From the NCBI GenBank assembly GCA_025175895.1, contig CM045987.1:114317040-114381039 (forward strand): 64,000 nt of DNA, written 5' to 3'. The stretch is from Wurfbainia villosa. Taxonomy: Eukaryota; Streptophyta; Magnoliopsida; Zingiberales; Zingiberaceae. The position numbers were made by a program, and so were the translations under genes. The notes below the pieces were generated by a model. The model was not told where the DNA came from and ran no database searches. It worked only from the letters and a program-made list of their open reading frames with translations. The stretch's first letter is position 1; every line of letters starts with the position of its first letter. Shown in pieces: positions 10,856 to 22,378 of the stretch.

Positions 10856-12419
10856 TCACGCTTTTAGGAACCCAATATCTATTGGAGCTCCTTGGGTTAA
10901 CAAGGTATTCTCTAGGGATAACTTCCCTAGATACCTTCCTAATGACCCTTTTAGGCTTTGAAGCCATAGTCTTTTGGTGTTTCCTATGTCAACTCTAGAG
11001 GTGACTCCTTCATTGACCTTCTTAGTGGCTTTCTTGATTTTTCTTAAGTTCTTAGTCACTAAACACATACCATGGCTAGACTTAGGGATGGCTTCCTATT
11101 AGCCTTGGTTTTCCTAGACCTAGATGTGGTTCCATAATTAAATGGAACATTGTGGTAGGACATAGGTTTGTGACCCAAACCCTTCTTGCCCTTAGATGTT
11201 TCTTGTTTCCTAGGTCTTGACTTTTGTGCATTAGACCCTTAACCAAGTTTGATATTATTGCTAGGGTCTTCTCCAATTTTTCTAGCCTTGACCTCAAGGC
11301 TTGGTTCTCTAGCTCTAATTTTCCCATTTTTGAATTTTCATTAGGTCTTTGGGAAAACCTCTTCTTCTTAGGCATGTGCCTAGACTTCTTGGGATTAATA
11401 CCCAAATTTTCTTCTACTCTTCTAATTGACTCCTAGGCGGAGACATTTCTAAAATTATGAGTCCTAGGTTTGTCTTTAGTCATATGAACATGCTTGGCAC
11501 CTAGACAATACACCTTATTGTTTCTCTTAGCATGCTTTTCATTGATAATAGCAAGAGAGCTAAAATAATTCTTAGCATGCTTTTTAACTCTAGGAATTAA
11601 AGGTTCATTAACTAAATGTACCTTAGGGTTAGCTTTAGGAGCTCCCCCTATATGAGTTGCACTTTCTTGCCCTTTCTTCCTCCCCCTAGGGCATTGGCTT
11701 CGGTAGTGTCCCTTTTGATTGCATTTGAAGCACACAATGTGCTCTTTGCTCTTGATTTTGGGAACACCGACATCCTTTAACGTTGGGTTGACTTTTGGTC
11801 TTGATGCCTTTTCCTTAGCCAATTTAGGGCATTTGCTCTTATAATGCCCTTTCTCCCTACACTCAAAGCATATTATGTGATTTTTATTTAAAACAATAAC
11901 GCTTGAGTTACCTAGGGAGGTGGTGGAGGCCTCTTCATGATCTTCACTTCTCCCGGATGTAGATGCTTCTTGTTCTTGCTCCGGGATGGAAGATTGCCTT
12001 TCCTCCCCCTCAATGCTAGAGGTGGAGGTCTCCACCAAATCATCAACATCTTCAAATGTTGTGGGTGCTTCTTCTTCGGCATTCTCCTCTACTTGTGCCG
12101 ATTGGGAATTTTCTTGGAATTTCATTATTTTCTTCCATAATTCCTTCGCATCCCTATAGTCACCCAATCTAGACCAAATAGTGTTAGGTAATAAATCACT
12201 AAGTAATTTTATTACCTCAAGATTTGTCTTGAAGTCCTTAATTTGGTCTTGGGTCCACCTTGACTTCTCAATTTTCTTGTTGTTTTTATCCCTAGGCATC
12301 TCAAAACCATTTTCTACAATAATCATATAATCAAAATTGGTTTCGAGATATACCTCCATCCGTTTCCTCCACCAAGAAAAATCTCCATCGAATTTCGGTG
12401 GATGGATGAAGCCGGCCAT
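10856..12419 (-). pseudogene. gag: R4 Gag with two CCHC knuckles
   Basis: Starts at ATG 12419. The main reading frame runs to a stop at 11433 (328 aa). The reading then continues after a stop and frameshifts through 11082-11405 and 10856-11068. The N-terminus has HPPKFDGDFSWWRKRM, typical of copia Gags. An acidic Glu/Ser linker (residues 100-170) leads to two knuckles, C184-X2-C-X4-H-X4-C197 and C230-X2-C-X4-H-X4-C243. The C-terminal part has a leucine-rich coiled-coil (LELENQALRSRLEKLEK). The R3 and R9 Gags share this order. No protease or other pol domain follows. Confidence 0.82.
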
Positions 12420-12461
12420 CTTGTGGTGCTTTCGCGGCGGTTAGTCCTTGAAGAGCAACCT

Positions 12462-12474
12462 GGCTCTGATACCA
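12462..12474 (-). other. R4 primer-binding site
   Basis: TGGTATCAGAGCC on the minus strand, 2 bp from the LTR: a perfect 13-base match to the tRNA-Met type PBS. Confidence 0.88.
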
Positions 12475-12476
12475 CT

Positions 12477-13729
12477 TGTAGGGGATCGATATGGCCGGCT
12501 AGAGGGGGGTGAATAGCCCTCGTACGTTGGACGTCGTAAATCGATCGTTCTCGTCGCGTGCTTGTCTACGATTGTTGTTAGCGCAGCGGAATACTAATGA
12601 AAATATGAATACTAACAACAAATACAATCACATGCAAATACACACGATATACGTGGTTCGGAACCGAATGGTTCCTACTCCACGGGCGAGCTCCTCGAGC
12701 TCTAGTTATGCGCACGACACTAACTAAACTCCTTCTCGACTATACGTCGGAGGTGGAGAAACCTCTCACAAGCTATTACAACAATAATATACAAGAAATA
12801 CAAAGACACAAGAAATACAAGTAAAGAACGCTTTACAAATCTTTGCTTTGACCCTTTTCTTGTTGCTTGCTTTGGATGGCTCTTGAAGGACTGGAATGCA
12901 ACAGCAAATCCCCTTCAATTGCTTCCTTAAAGTCTTGGCGAAATCCTCCAACTCGAGCTCTGGCGGTGACCTAGTGCCCGTTCGGCTCACGGAGCCGATC
13001 ATATCTCTCGACACTTCCATCGATCATTGCCATCCCACGATCGGTCATTGCGTCGACATCGATTTGCACGATCGCTACCCATGGCGATCGATTAAGCACC
13101 AAAACGCAGCGACCTTACACCGATCGAACCTAGTCGACTTGGACCCGATCACCGGCACCTATGCGGTCTGCCGCTGTCGGGAAAAACCTCAAACACCAAG
13201 TTGTTTGAGTCCCCGACACTCAGTCTTAGCCACTTGGCTAAGTCCACATCACTCATGGAGTTCCCCACCGAAGCTCTCTTCCCTCGGCCTACGTCCCTCA
13301 GATGCAACGCCATCCTTCGCGTCTCATGCCCTAGAAGTATGCTTCCCTTTGGGCTCACTCCATTCGCTCCCCGTCCGGCGGTCCCTCGGATGCACCAAGC
13401 GCACGACTTCGCAATGCCATCCTTCACCGACTCAAAGTCCCCGAGCCTAGTGAACTTACCAAGTCCTTAAGACTTCCCATATGCACCAAGCGCACGGCTT
13501 CGCAATGCATTTCTCACCAAGCACCAAGCGCACGGCTTCGCAATGCTTTGGATTTCCCATGCCAAGCACCAAGCGTACGGCTTCGCAATGCTTTGGACTT
13601 CCACACCAAGCTCCATGCTTGGATTTTCCATGCCAACCCATGTTGGACTTTCCCATGACAATCCTATGTCATGAGTTTTGTCTATCATCAAAATACCATC
13701 AAGGTACTGCTGGGCCGATTGCACCAACA
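12477..13729 (-). repeat. R4 5' LTR (promoter block missing)
   Basis: Compared with 7963-9300, about 120 bp including the TATA box is absent around 12958, and the palindrome zone differs strongly. The rest is nearly identical, including three GCACGGCTTCGC units at 13490-13600. Confidence 0.88.
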
Positions 13730-13734
13730 AAGCA

Positions 13735-13938
13735 AGCAATAAGCAAAGGTTTCAAAGCAAGTGTTGTAAAATGTTCTTTACGTGTATTTCGTATTTGTCT
13801 TTGTATTGCTTGTATTTCATATTACTTAGTGTAATTGCTTGTGAGAGGTTTCTCGACCTCCGACGTGTTGTCGAGAAGGAGTGTTGTTAGTGTCATGTGC
13901 ATAACACGAGCTCGTTGAGCTCACCCCGTGGAGTAAAC
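13735..13938 (+). repeat. R3 5' LTR, second segment (truncated U5)
   Basis: Resumes after the R4 TSD and matches 19196-19310 plus 28089-28160. It stops at GTGGAGTA and is fused to leader sequence, so the last about 200 bp of the LTR and the PBS are gone. Confidence 0.8.
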
Positions 13939-13959
13939 CGCCGACACAAGCACTACAAG

Positions 13960-15518
13960 ATGACCGACTACAACCTCTAACCACCAAAATTCGAAGGAGA
14001 TTTTCAATGGTGGAGAAGAAAAATGGAGGTATATTTAGAAATCGATTTTAACTTTATGCTAATCTTAGAAAATGGTTTCGAATTGCCTAGGGATGAAAGC
14101 AATAGGCAAATTGAGAAGTCAATGTGGACCCAAGACCAAGTCAAGGACTTCAAGACAAATCTCAAGGTGATCGAATTACTTAGTGATTTGATTCCTAACA
14201 ACATTTGGTCTAGGCTAGGTAATTTTAGGGATGCTAAGGACCTATGGGACAAGGTGATAAGATTTCATGAAGAGCCCACATTGGTCCATGAAGAGGAAGA
14301 GTGCCCATCAACTTCCGTATCTGAGGATGTTGAAGAATTGCCCACCACATTTGAAGATGTTAATGATTTGGTGGAGACCTCCACCTCTAGCATTGAGGGG
14401 GAGGAGAGGCCTTCTATCCCGGAACAAGTTCAGGAAGAAGCTTCAACATCTGGGAGAAGAGAAAATTCCCTAGGTAACTCAAGTGTTGTTATTATAAATA
14501 AAAATCATATAACATGCTTTGAGTGTAAGGAACAAGGGCACTATAAAAGTAAGTGTCCTAAGAAGGTGGAGAAGGTTCAACCGACACCAAAAGTCAAAAA
14601 TGTCAGAGTCCCCACAATTAAGAGCAAAGAGTACATTGTGTGCTTCAAATGCAACCAACGGGGACACTACCGAAGCCAATGCCCTAGGGGGAAGAAAATG
14701 CAAGAAGGGGCATCTCATGTAGCTTCTAAAGCTAACCTTAAGGTAAATTTAATTAATGCACCTTCAATTTCTAGGGTTAACAGGCATGCTAGGAATTATT
14801 TTAGTTCTCTTACAATTATTAATGAAAAGCATGCTAGTAGAAATAATAAGGTTTATTGTTTAGGTTATAAGCATGTACATTTATCTAAGGATAAACCTAG
14901 GACCAATAACACTAGAACTATTTTACCTAGGGAATCAATTAAGAATAGAAGAAAATTTGGGTATTAATCTCAAAAAGTCTAGGCACATGTCTAGGAAGAA
15001 GAGGCCTTCCTAAAAACCTAATGATAAATCAAAATTGGAAAAATTAGAGTTAGAAAACCAAATCTTGAGGACTTGAGAGAATGGAAAAGACCCTTAAGAT
15101 TATAGAAAATTCTATTCAAGGGTCAAATGCCCAAAAGTCAAGACCTAGGGTTCAAGAACGGTCTAAGGGCAAGAAAGATTTGGGTCACAAATCTATGTCC
15201 TACCATAATGTTCCATTTGATTATGGAACAACATCTAGGTCTAGGAAAACCAAGGCTAATAGGGAAGTTATCCCTAAGACTAGCCATGGTGTTTGCTTAG
15301 TGGCTAAGGACTTAAGAAAAACCAAGAAAGCCACTAAGAAGGTCAAAGGGGGAGTTACCCCTAGGTTTGACTTAGGAAAGACCCAAAAGACTATAACTTC
15401 AAAGCAAAAAAGGGTCATTAGGAAGGTATCTAGAGAAGTTATCTCTAGTGAATACCTTGTTAACCCAAGGAGCTCCAATAGGTATTGGGTTCCTAGGAGC
15501 GTGATTGATTCACGCTAG
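13960..15518 (+). pseudogene. gag: R3 Gag with two CCHC knuckles
   Basis: The likely original start is ATG 13960, followed by TAA at 13978-13980 (codon 7). The frame is then open from 14023 to 14967 (314 aa from that Met). The N-terminal WW...MEVYLE motif, the FEDVNDLVETSTSSIEGEE linker and two knuckles (C165-C178 and C207-C220) parallel R4. A frameshift near 14943 breaks the ESI...LGI region, and the C-terminal basic part continues in another frame at 15081-15518 up to SNRYWVPRSVIDSR. That ending corresponds to the Sirevirus Gag-protease junction, but no protease follows. Role: particle protein of a non-autonomous element; this copy is dead. Confidence 0.82.
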
Positions 15519-17100
15519 ATGGGTTAGGGTGTGTCAACCCTAAGAGGATGGGTAGTTAATCTAGCCATGATAAGTTGACACATTAGGATGTGCCAATATA
15601 CTTTAAGAAGTTGAAAAATGATTAAATTGGCACAAATAGGTCTTAGAGGTATTGGTGTGTCATTTTAGGTTTATGACACATTTGGGAGATAGTGGTAGTA
15701 AGGCAAAATAGAATTAATTCCTAGAAATGATAATTTGGATTTAACACTTAGGTATTTTATACCTTAGTATATTTTACTTGCCATGATTTATTTGCCTTGC
15801 CATGACATGACATCATTTTCATTTTTATCTCTAAAAAATATCATGATCATGTTTTAGACTTAGTTTTTATATGTCATGTATGCTAAAATTTCATTCACAT
15901 GTCATGACATCATGATTTTGGCACATGCTTAGTTATGTCATATATATATCATAATCATATCATGCATAAAATAAAATTGAGTTAAGGACCATTGGCATGA
16001 CTTGAAGTCCCATGCATAAGGGAATCAAGTAGAGTTGCCTTAGAATATGCATGAGACCATTGAAGAATAAAAACCCACATCTCACTAGAATATTTGACTT
16101 GAATGTGTTTTATACATTTAGATACAAGTGAAATGTTTAGGAAAAAGGAATTAAAGGTTTCAAAAACATTTTGAAAATATTTTGAAAAACCTTAGTGAAG
16201 TCTATCTTTTGATAGCTATCACCATTGAATGGGATGATACAAAGAGGGTACAATATTGAAGCTATTCGTAACTTTTGAACTTTGTATCAATCTCACTATT
16301 TTGTAGGTAAAATAATCTTCCAATATTTTTCACCCATTATGATTGTAATAAGTAATATACATACAAAATTTCAAGATTTTTCAACTTATGTATATTTACT
16401 TACGAATTTTGAAAATTCATTTCTGAAAATCGGCAAATCGTTATCGATCATTGTCAGGAGGCTAGTCATTGATAATGGGAAGGAGTCGACTAATATCTGA
16501 TTCAATCGACTGATACTATTGATTTCGGGTAAATCTTGATGGTTAGGCCCATGTTCAGCTATGTTTTGGTTCCCTAACCACTCATAACCCTAGGACATGC
16601 TATGGAGAGCATTAGAAAGGGTGGAAATCCATTGGATATGGATTAGGAGAAGTGTTTAGGAAGAGTATCAATTTTAAGGTGGATGAGAGTTCATTGTTGA
16701 ACTTTGTCTTAATTTTGATGGTTTTGTGTTCCTATGAGCTTAGGGGCTTTCCAAAGACATTATTGGTGCAATGGTCAAGGGGGAGCAAGCCTTTAGGGGG
16801 AAGTATCCTTCATGGGAAGATGGATGTGTATTTTTCCTCATGGGAGAAAAATTGAGGGATTGCGCCTCTCTTAAGTGATATGGGATTATCAATAGAAAGA
16901 TTGAGGGCATGCCAAGGGGAAGATTGTAAGATCTCATTGGGATATGAGACATTGACACCCTTGAGGACCTTTTTGATGTAATGTCAAAAAGGGGGAGAAG
17001 TTACCAAGTTACCAATTAGGGTTCGTTGGAATTCTCATTGGGATATGAGAATTGCCAATATGGGAGAATTGGTAGACTTGAGATGGTAGTTTTGTCAATC
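15519..17100 (+). other. R3 non-coding 3' interior
   Basis: AT-rich spacer like that of R4 and R9. It contains CATGACATCAT runs (15790-15930) and repeated purine tracts at about 16780, 16985 and 17105. One CAATCGACTGATAC-type half palindrome lies near 16503. No gene. Confidence 0.55.
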
Positions 17101-17102
17101 AT

Positions 17103-17117
17103 CAAAAAGAGGGAGAT
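17103..17117 (+). other. R3 polypurine tract
   Basis: CAAAAAGAGGGAGAT directly before the 3' LTR. One pyrimidine-free change from the AAAAGGGGGAGAT of relatives. Confidence 0.7.
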
Positions 17118-17210
17118 TATTGGTACAATCGGCCCAGGTTGACTCGAGTTTGACTCGAGCAGTATTTTGATGATAGAAAAAACTTATGACATGGGATTGT
17201 CATAGGAAAG

Positions 17211-18295
17211 TGTTGGTGCAGTGAGGCACCGAAATCGAACCTGTGTTTTGATTATAGCAAAGACACAAAAGTTAAGTCTATTTTGTTTTCTCACGAGCTG
17301 AATCGAGTGTGCAGAAGATATAGCTGGAGTTGAAGGCTAGCGACACCCGGAGGAAGCCGCGGTGGTCGGGCGATACTAGCCGAAGGAATCGAGTGGAAGG
17401 CCGGAAGTAAAAGCGACACGTAAGTATCGAGGTAAGCTCGTGTGTGCGAGAGTAAGTAAGGTCGTATCCTCTTTACGGGGATGATCTTAAGCGTAGATCC
17501 GACCAAAGACATCTTATAGATGGTCTAGGTCGAGATCGGATGGTCGACGACCATCGAAATTATGTTTTTATTGAGCTAACTTTGACTTGCGAAGCATCAC
17601 GATCGCTACTTGAGGACTCGACCGCGCGGTATCCCGATCGCTGAGAGGTCATCAATCGATCGATGTCGCCATCACGATCGATGATGGCCATCACCGATCG
17701 TCGATGGTCAATGATCAGATTCGAGGAGTCAAGGCTTATCACTCCACCTCAAAGCGGTTTGGTGTCCATTTGTGATTGGTTGAAGACCCACTCGAAAAGG
17801 GGCTCAAAGGCTATAAAAGGAGGGCCAAACCTAGGGTTTTAACAACAATTCTAAGCTTCCAAAAAGTCTCCGCAAAGCTACCGACAACAACGTGCTTCTT
17901 CTTCTCCGACGTCTAGGTTTCATTTCCTTTATTTTTGTACGTCGGTTTTAATTTTAGTGTCGTTGCTCATTTACATTCTTCGAAGCTATTTTTCTATCGT
18001 AACGAGGAGAGGGGGAGTGTCCCTTTACCTCAAGTTTTTTTTGTATCGATTAACTCCTACCTCCAACGAGGAGGAGTTTGTTTAGTGATTTGCCCTCCGT
18101 GCGTGGTCAAGGACCACTAGGGCCTTGGAGTAGTAGCCTTCGGCTACGAACCAAGTAAATATCTTGTTTCTATTGTCTCCTTTACTTTTTGTTTTGCTTA
18201 TCTTTCCGCTACGTATATTTGTCTTGAAACGAATTCGAAAAAGTTTTTTCTTTCGCTATTCACCCCCCCCTCTAGCGAACCACATTGATCCAGCA
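17211..18295 (+). mobile_element. R5: solo LTR of the R6 family
   Basis: A single 1085-bp LTR, TGTTGGTGCAGTGAGG to CCAGCA, with TSD GAAAG at 17206-17210 and 18296-18300. It matches the R6 LTRs (19316-20400, 26973-28083) in reverse orientation, including TATAAAA at 17812 and the CACCCCCCCCTCTAGCG motif near its end. Formation by LTR-LTR recombination of a full element is the standard explanation. CGATCG strings replace several palindromes of R6. Confidence 0.9.
17812..17818 (+). promoter_or_regulatory. Putative TATA box, R5
   Basis: TATAAAA, conserved in both R6 LTRs (19791-19797 and 27447-27453, minus). Confidence 0.55.
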
Positions 18296-18716
18296 GAAAG
18301 TCCAACATGGAGTTGGCATGGAAAATCCAAGCATGGAGCTTGGTGTGGAAAAGACCAAAGCATTGTGAAGCCGTGCGCTTGTTGCATTTGGGAAGTCTTG
18401 AGGACTTGGCAAGTTCACTAGGCTCGGGGTCCTTGAGTCGGTGATGGATGACATTGCGAAGTCATGCGCTTGGTGCATTCGAGGGACCGCCGGATGAGGA
18501 CCGAATGGAGTGAGGCCCAAGGGAAGCATACTTCGAGGGCAAGAGACGCGAAGGATGATGTTGCGAAGTCGTGCGCTTGGCGCATCCAAGGGACGTAGGC
18601 CGAGGGAAGAGAGCTTCGGTGGGGAACTCCATGAGGGATGAGGTAGACTTGGCCAAGTGGCTAAGACTGAGTGTCAGATGCTCAAACAACTTGGTGTTTG
18701 AGGTTTTACCCGACAT

Positions 18717-19068
18717 CAGTCGACTGGCATAGGTGTCAGTCGACTGCTCCAAGTCGACTAGGGTTCGACTGGTGTTCGACTGAACAGGGTCTGGCTGATC
18801 AGTCGACTGCCGAGGGATGGCAGTCGACTGATAACACCATCAGTCGACTGATGAGGGAGATCAGTCGACTGATCGGGGTGTTTTCAGCCACAGAATGGTT
18901 TCCAGTCGAGTGCTCGCGCCAGCACTCGACTGATGGGATAATCAGTCGACTGATGGGTATCATCAGTCGACTGATGGGTGATCCGTTGGAACTTGACCGA
19001 CGTGGATCTGGCCGTTGTGAGACAACGGCTACAGGACCAGTCGACTGATGGTCACGATCAGTCGACTG
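18717..19068 (+). repeat. Ten-copy CAGTCGACTG palindrome array in R3 3' LTR
   Basis: Ten exact copies occur in 352 bp, upstream of the TATA box at 19097. Several extend to CATCAGTCGACTGATG. Spacing is irregular (19 to about 70 bp), so this is not a simple tandem repeat. Palindromic clusters are a reported feature of Sirevirus LTRs; this core sequence differs from the maize ones I recall. Confidence 0.9.
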
Positions 19069-19315
19069 ATGGGCGCGAAAGCAACTTGATGCAGGTTATA
19101 AATGAAGCTCAAGATGAAGGATTTCGCCAAGACTTTTGTGAAGCTTTTGGAGGGGAATTGCTGCTGCATTCTAGACCTTCAAGAGCCATCTAAAGCAAGC
19201 AACAAGCAAAGGTTTTAAAGCAAGCATTGTAAAGTGTTCATTACGTGTATTTCGTATTTGTCTTTGTATTGTTTGTATTTCATATTACTTAGTGTAATTG
19301 CTTATGAGATGTTTT

Positions 19316-20400
19316 TGTTGGATCGAGCGGATCGCTAGAGGGGGGGGTGAATAGCGATAAAACTTTTTCATACGAATTTGTTCGAGTGAACAATTATACG
19401 CAGTGGAAAGATAAATGAAAACTAAAAGAGACAAGTAAATTTTTTACTTGGTTCGTAGCCTTCGGCTACTACTCCAAGGCCCTAGTGATCCTTGATTATG
19501 CACGGAGGGCAAATCACTAAAGAACTCCTCCTCGTTCGAGGTAGGAGTTAATCGAATACAAGAAAACACCAAAAGCTTGAGGTAGAGGGACACTCCCCCT
19601 CTCCTCGTTACGATAAAAACTCTGAGACAATAAAGAAATAAACTGAATTGAGGCTTATACCGACGGAACAAAATATAAACAATTAAATCTAGAGCGTCGG
19701 AGAGGTAGCACTTCGTTGTCGGAGAGTTGTAGCTTTGCGGAGGCCTTTGCAAGCTTAGAATTGATGAGAAATCCCTAGGATAGGCCCTCCTTTTATAGCC
19801 TTTGAGCCCCTTTTCGAGAGGAACTTCAACCAATAGAAATTGGGCACAAGACTCCTTGAAAAATGGTGATAAAGCTTGACTCCTCGAGGCTGATCCTTGA
19901 CCATCAGTCGACTGATGGCCACCATCGATCGATGGCAAGATCATCGAATCTGTCGACCATGACTGAGTCCTCCAAGCCGGGCATCGTGATGCTAGCTGAA
20001 ATCAAAAGTTAGTTAAACAAAAACATTATTTCGACGGCCTCCGACTGTCCGATCTTAACCTAGACCACCGATGGGATGTCTTGGGTCAGATCTATGCCTA
20101 AGACTATCCCCGTAAGGAGGATACGACCTCACTTACACTTGCACACACACGAGCTTATCTCGATACTTACTGTGTCACTTTCACTTTCGGCCTTCCACTC
20201 GATTCCTTCGCCTCCCTCCGAAGTCACTCGAGTGTCGCCCGACCACCACGACTTTCTCCGGGTGTCTCTAGCCTTCAGTTCCAACGTTGACACTTTTCTG
20301 CACACTTGATTTAGCTCATGAGATAACAATATGAGCTTAACTTTGTATCGTTTGTTATTATCAAAACTCAGGTTCGACTTAGGTGCCTACTGCACCAACA
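19316..20400 (-). repeat. R6 3' LTR
   Basis: TGTTGGTGCAGTAGGC... on the minus strand, ending with the CTAGAGGGGGGGGTGAATAGCG motif region at its U5. A CATCAGTCGACTGATGG palindrome is at about 19904. TATAAAA (minus) is at 19791. Confidence 0.88.
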
Positions 20401-21467
20401 ATCTCTCCCTTTTTGATCAATGGCAAACCCACATACAAAGTTAAGAAAATAGCATGCATGAAGAATAATAATATGCATGAGAAACAATAATAAAAGAATT
20501 AAGTAGGAGTAGTAAGGATTTTCTTCAAGTACTTCCCCTTGGGGAAATCTCCCCCTTGACCGAGGGTGAGTCTTGAAAGAAACCCTTAATCCTCCCCCTT
20601 GAGGGTTGCTATTTAGGAAGAGTTTAAGTCTTGAAAGAAACCCTTAATCCTCCCCCTTGAGGGTTGCTATTTAGGAAGAGTTTAAGTAATTAACATTACT
20701 TAAGGTTGGCCTTAGTGAAACGTTTAAGTTAAGAAGACTTCTTAACTTGGCCATTTCTCCCCCTTTCTTAAGTAAAACATTAACGTTTATCCATAGTGTT
20801 TAAAGATAAGTTTAAGTTAAGAATTCTCTTAACTTGGCCTTTATTTCCTTTTTGTTAACAAAAACAAGTTAAGTAAATTTTCAAAACTTAAAGTTAAGTA
20901 AACATTTACTTAACTTTTGGCCATGTGAATAAATATGAAGTGAGTTAAGTTATCAAAAATTTTGATCAGTTAAGTTAAAAATTTTGATCCCTTAATTTTG
21001 ACCTTTTTCTCTCCCTTTTGCCATATATCGAAAAGCATGGAGGTGTGTGAAAAACAAATATAGATATTAAATTTAAAGTCCAAGCATGTTCCATATTATT
21101 TTGAAAATAATATACTGAAAATAATTTCATCTATAAAATATTCGACTCATATTTGACTTGATTGATATGAAAGATCAACTAGTCCTGGTCAGAGTCGGTT
21201 AATATATATGATTATACTCCGTGGTTCATGGCGATGCACTAGCTCTACATCTGGAACCAGGAGTAAGGTCCTAACATCTCATGCCCATCTACGTAGCTAA
21301 GTACACAAACACATTAGTCCTATATATTGTGAGATGTATTGACTCCTTAAATCTATAGGTGCATGATATCTAAGGTATGTCCTATGCTAGTTCCATAAAA
21401 AAGTAAGAAATAGTAGTAAGAAAATATAATTTGTAAGTTCCTATTCTACTATGCACATGCCCAATTT
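20401..21467 (-). other. R6 non-coding 3' interior with polypurine tracts and a 58-bp duplication
   Basis: The PPT (AAAAAGGGAGAGAT, minus) adjoins the LTR at 20401-20414. Further tracts lie near 20550, 20600, 20655 and 20758. A perfect 58-bp tandem duplication (20570-20627, 20628-20685) itself contains a CCTCCCCCTT tract, so it doubled a PPT-like site. No gene. Confidence 0.7.
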
Positions 21468-22378
21468 TCATCTTAATAGACTGAATTCGACTTTGGGTAG
21501 GAGTTTAGTAAATAGGTCTGCCAAGTTAGACTTCGATTCGATATATTCGAGTTGTATGGCTCCGTTGGTCACATGTTCTCGAATGAAATGGTGTTTGACC
21601 TCTATATGTTTGGTCCTAGAGTGACATATCGGATTCTTAGTTAGGTTAATTGAGCTAATGTTATCTACGTGGAGTTTAGTGTTTGTAAAGTCTAACTTAA
21701 AATCACGGAGAGTGTGCTTCATCCAAAGAAGCTGAGTGACACACTCACCCATCGCGATATAGTCGGCTTCGGTGGTAGATAAGGCAACACAGTGTTGCTT
21801 CCTGCTGCACCAACTCACTAGACTCAAGCCGAGAAGTTGACAACAACCACTCATACTCTTTCTATCGAGCTTACTACCGGCATAGTCCGAATCGGAGTAG
21901 CTGGTTAGTTCGAACTCGGTAGATCTAGGGTACCAAATACTGACATTAAGTGTACCTTTTAGATATCTAAGGATACGCTTGACTAGAGTTAGGTGAGACT
22001 CCTTGGCACAGGTTTGGAACCTTGTGCACATACTTACTGTAAATAAGATATCAGGTCGGCTCGCAGTTAAGTAAAGGAGACTCCCTATTATGCTCCTATA
22101 GTATTTTAAATCAATTGAATTTCCGATTATATATTCTTCTATATTCACATTAGTTGCCATTGGGGTATTAATAATTTTAGCATCTTGCATTCCAAAGCGT
22201 TTAATTAATTCCATAGTATATTTGCATTGATGTAGATATATTCCATCTTTAGTTTGTTTAATTTGTAGACCTAAGAAGAAACTTAACTCACCTACTAAAT
22301 TCATTTCAAATTCACTTTCCATAAGTGAAATGAATTCATTCAGTAGGATCGAGTTGGTGGTTCCGAAAATAATATCAT
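21468..22378 (-). pseudogene. pol: R6 Pol: RT C-terminus and RNase H
   Basis: The open frame 22322-21468 (284 aa) begins MESEFEMNLVGELSFFLGLQ, the segment that follows the copia RT palm, and carries the RNase H motifs: first acidic site in SDSDYAG, Glu in LSTTEADYIA, and Asp in LHVDNISS, ending ADLFTKLLPK. RNase H removes the RNA strand during reverse transcription. The join to RT is broken: a one-base loss in the YVDD codons at about 22378 shifts the frame. Confidence 0.88.

Larger units (their letters stand above)
7963..13729 (-). mobile_element. R4: gag-only LTR retrotransposon inserted in the R3 5' LTR
   Basis: LTRs lie at 7963-9300 (1338 bp) and 12477-13729 (1253 bp), TG...CA, with a perfect TSD AAGCA at 7958-7962 and 13730-13734. 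The PBS (12462-12474) and PPT (9301-9314) set the minus orientation. The interior of 3.2 kb codes only for a two-knuckle Gag. The U3 is homologous to the R3 U3, so R4 landed in a related LTR in the opposite direction. The 5' LTR lacks the block holding the TATA box, and gag is frameshifted, so this copy is inactive. Confidence 0.88.
17118..19315 (+). repeat. R3 3' LTR, first segment, interrupted by R5
   Basis: It begins TATTGGTACAATCGG (TG mutated to TA) and continues on both sides of R5 to 19315, where R6 interrupts. It includes an exact ten-copy palindrome array and a TATA box at 19097. The last part lies at 28084-28360. Confidence 0.85.

Noticed and set aside
17211..18295. R5 as a small complete non-autonomous element (TRIM)
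   Set aside because: It has a single LTR only, with no PBS, PPT or second repeat, and matches the R6 LTR end to end.
18717..19068. CRISPR-like array
   Set aside because: The 10-bp palindromes have uneven spacing, no long direct repeats, lie in an LTR, and the DNA is a plant nuclear genome.
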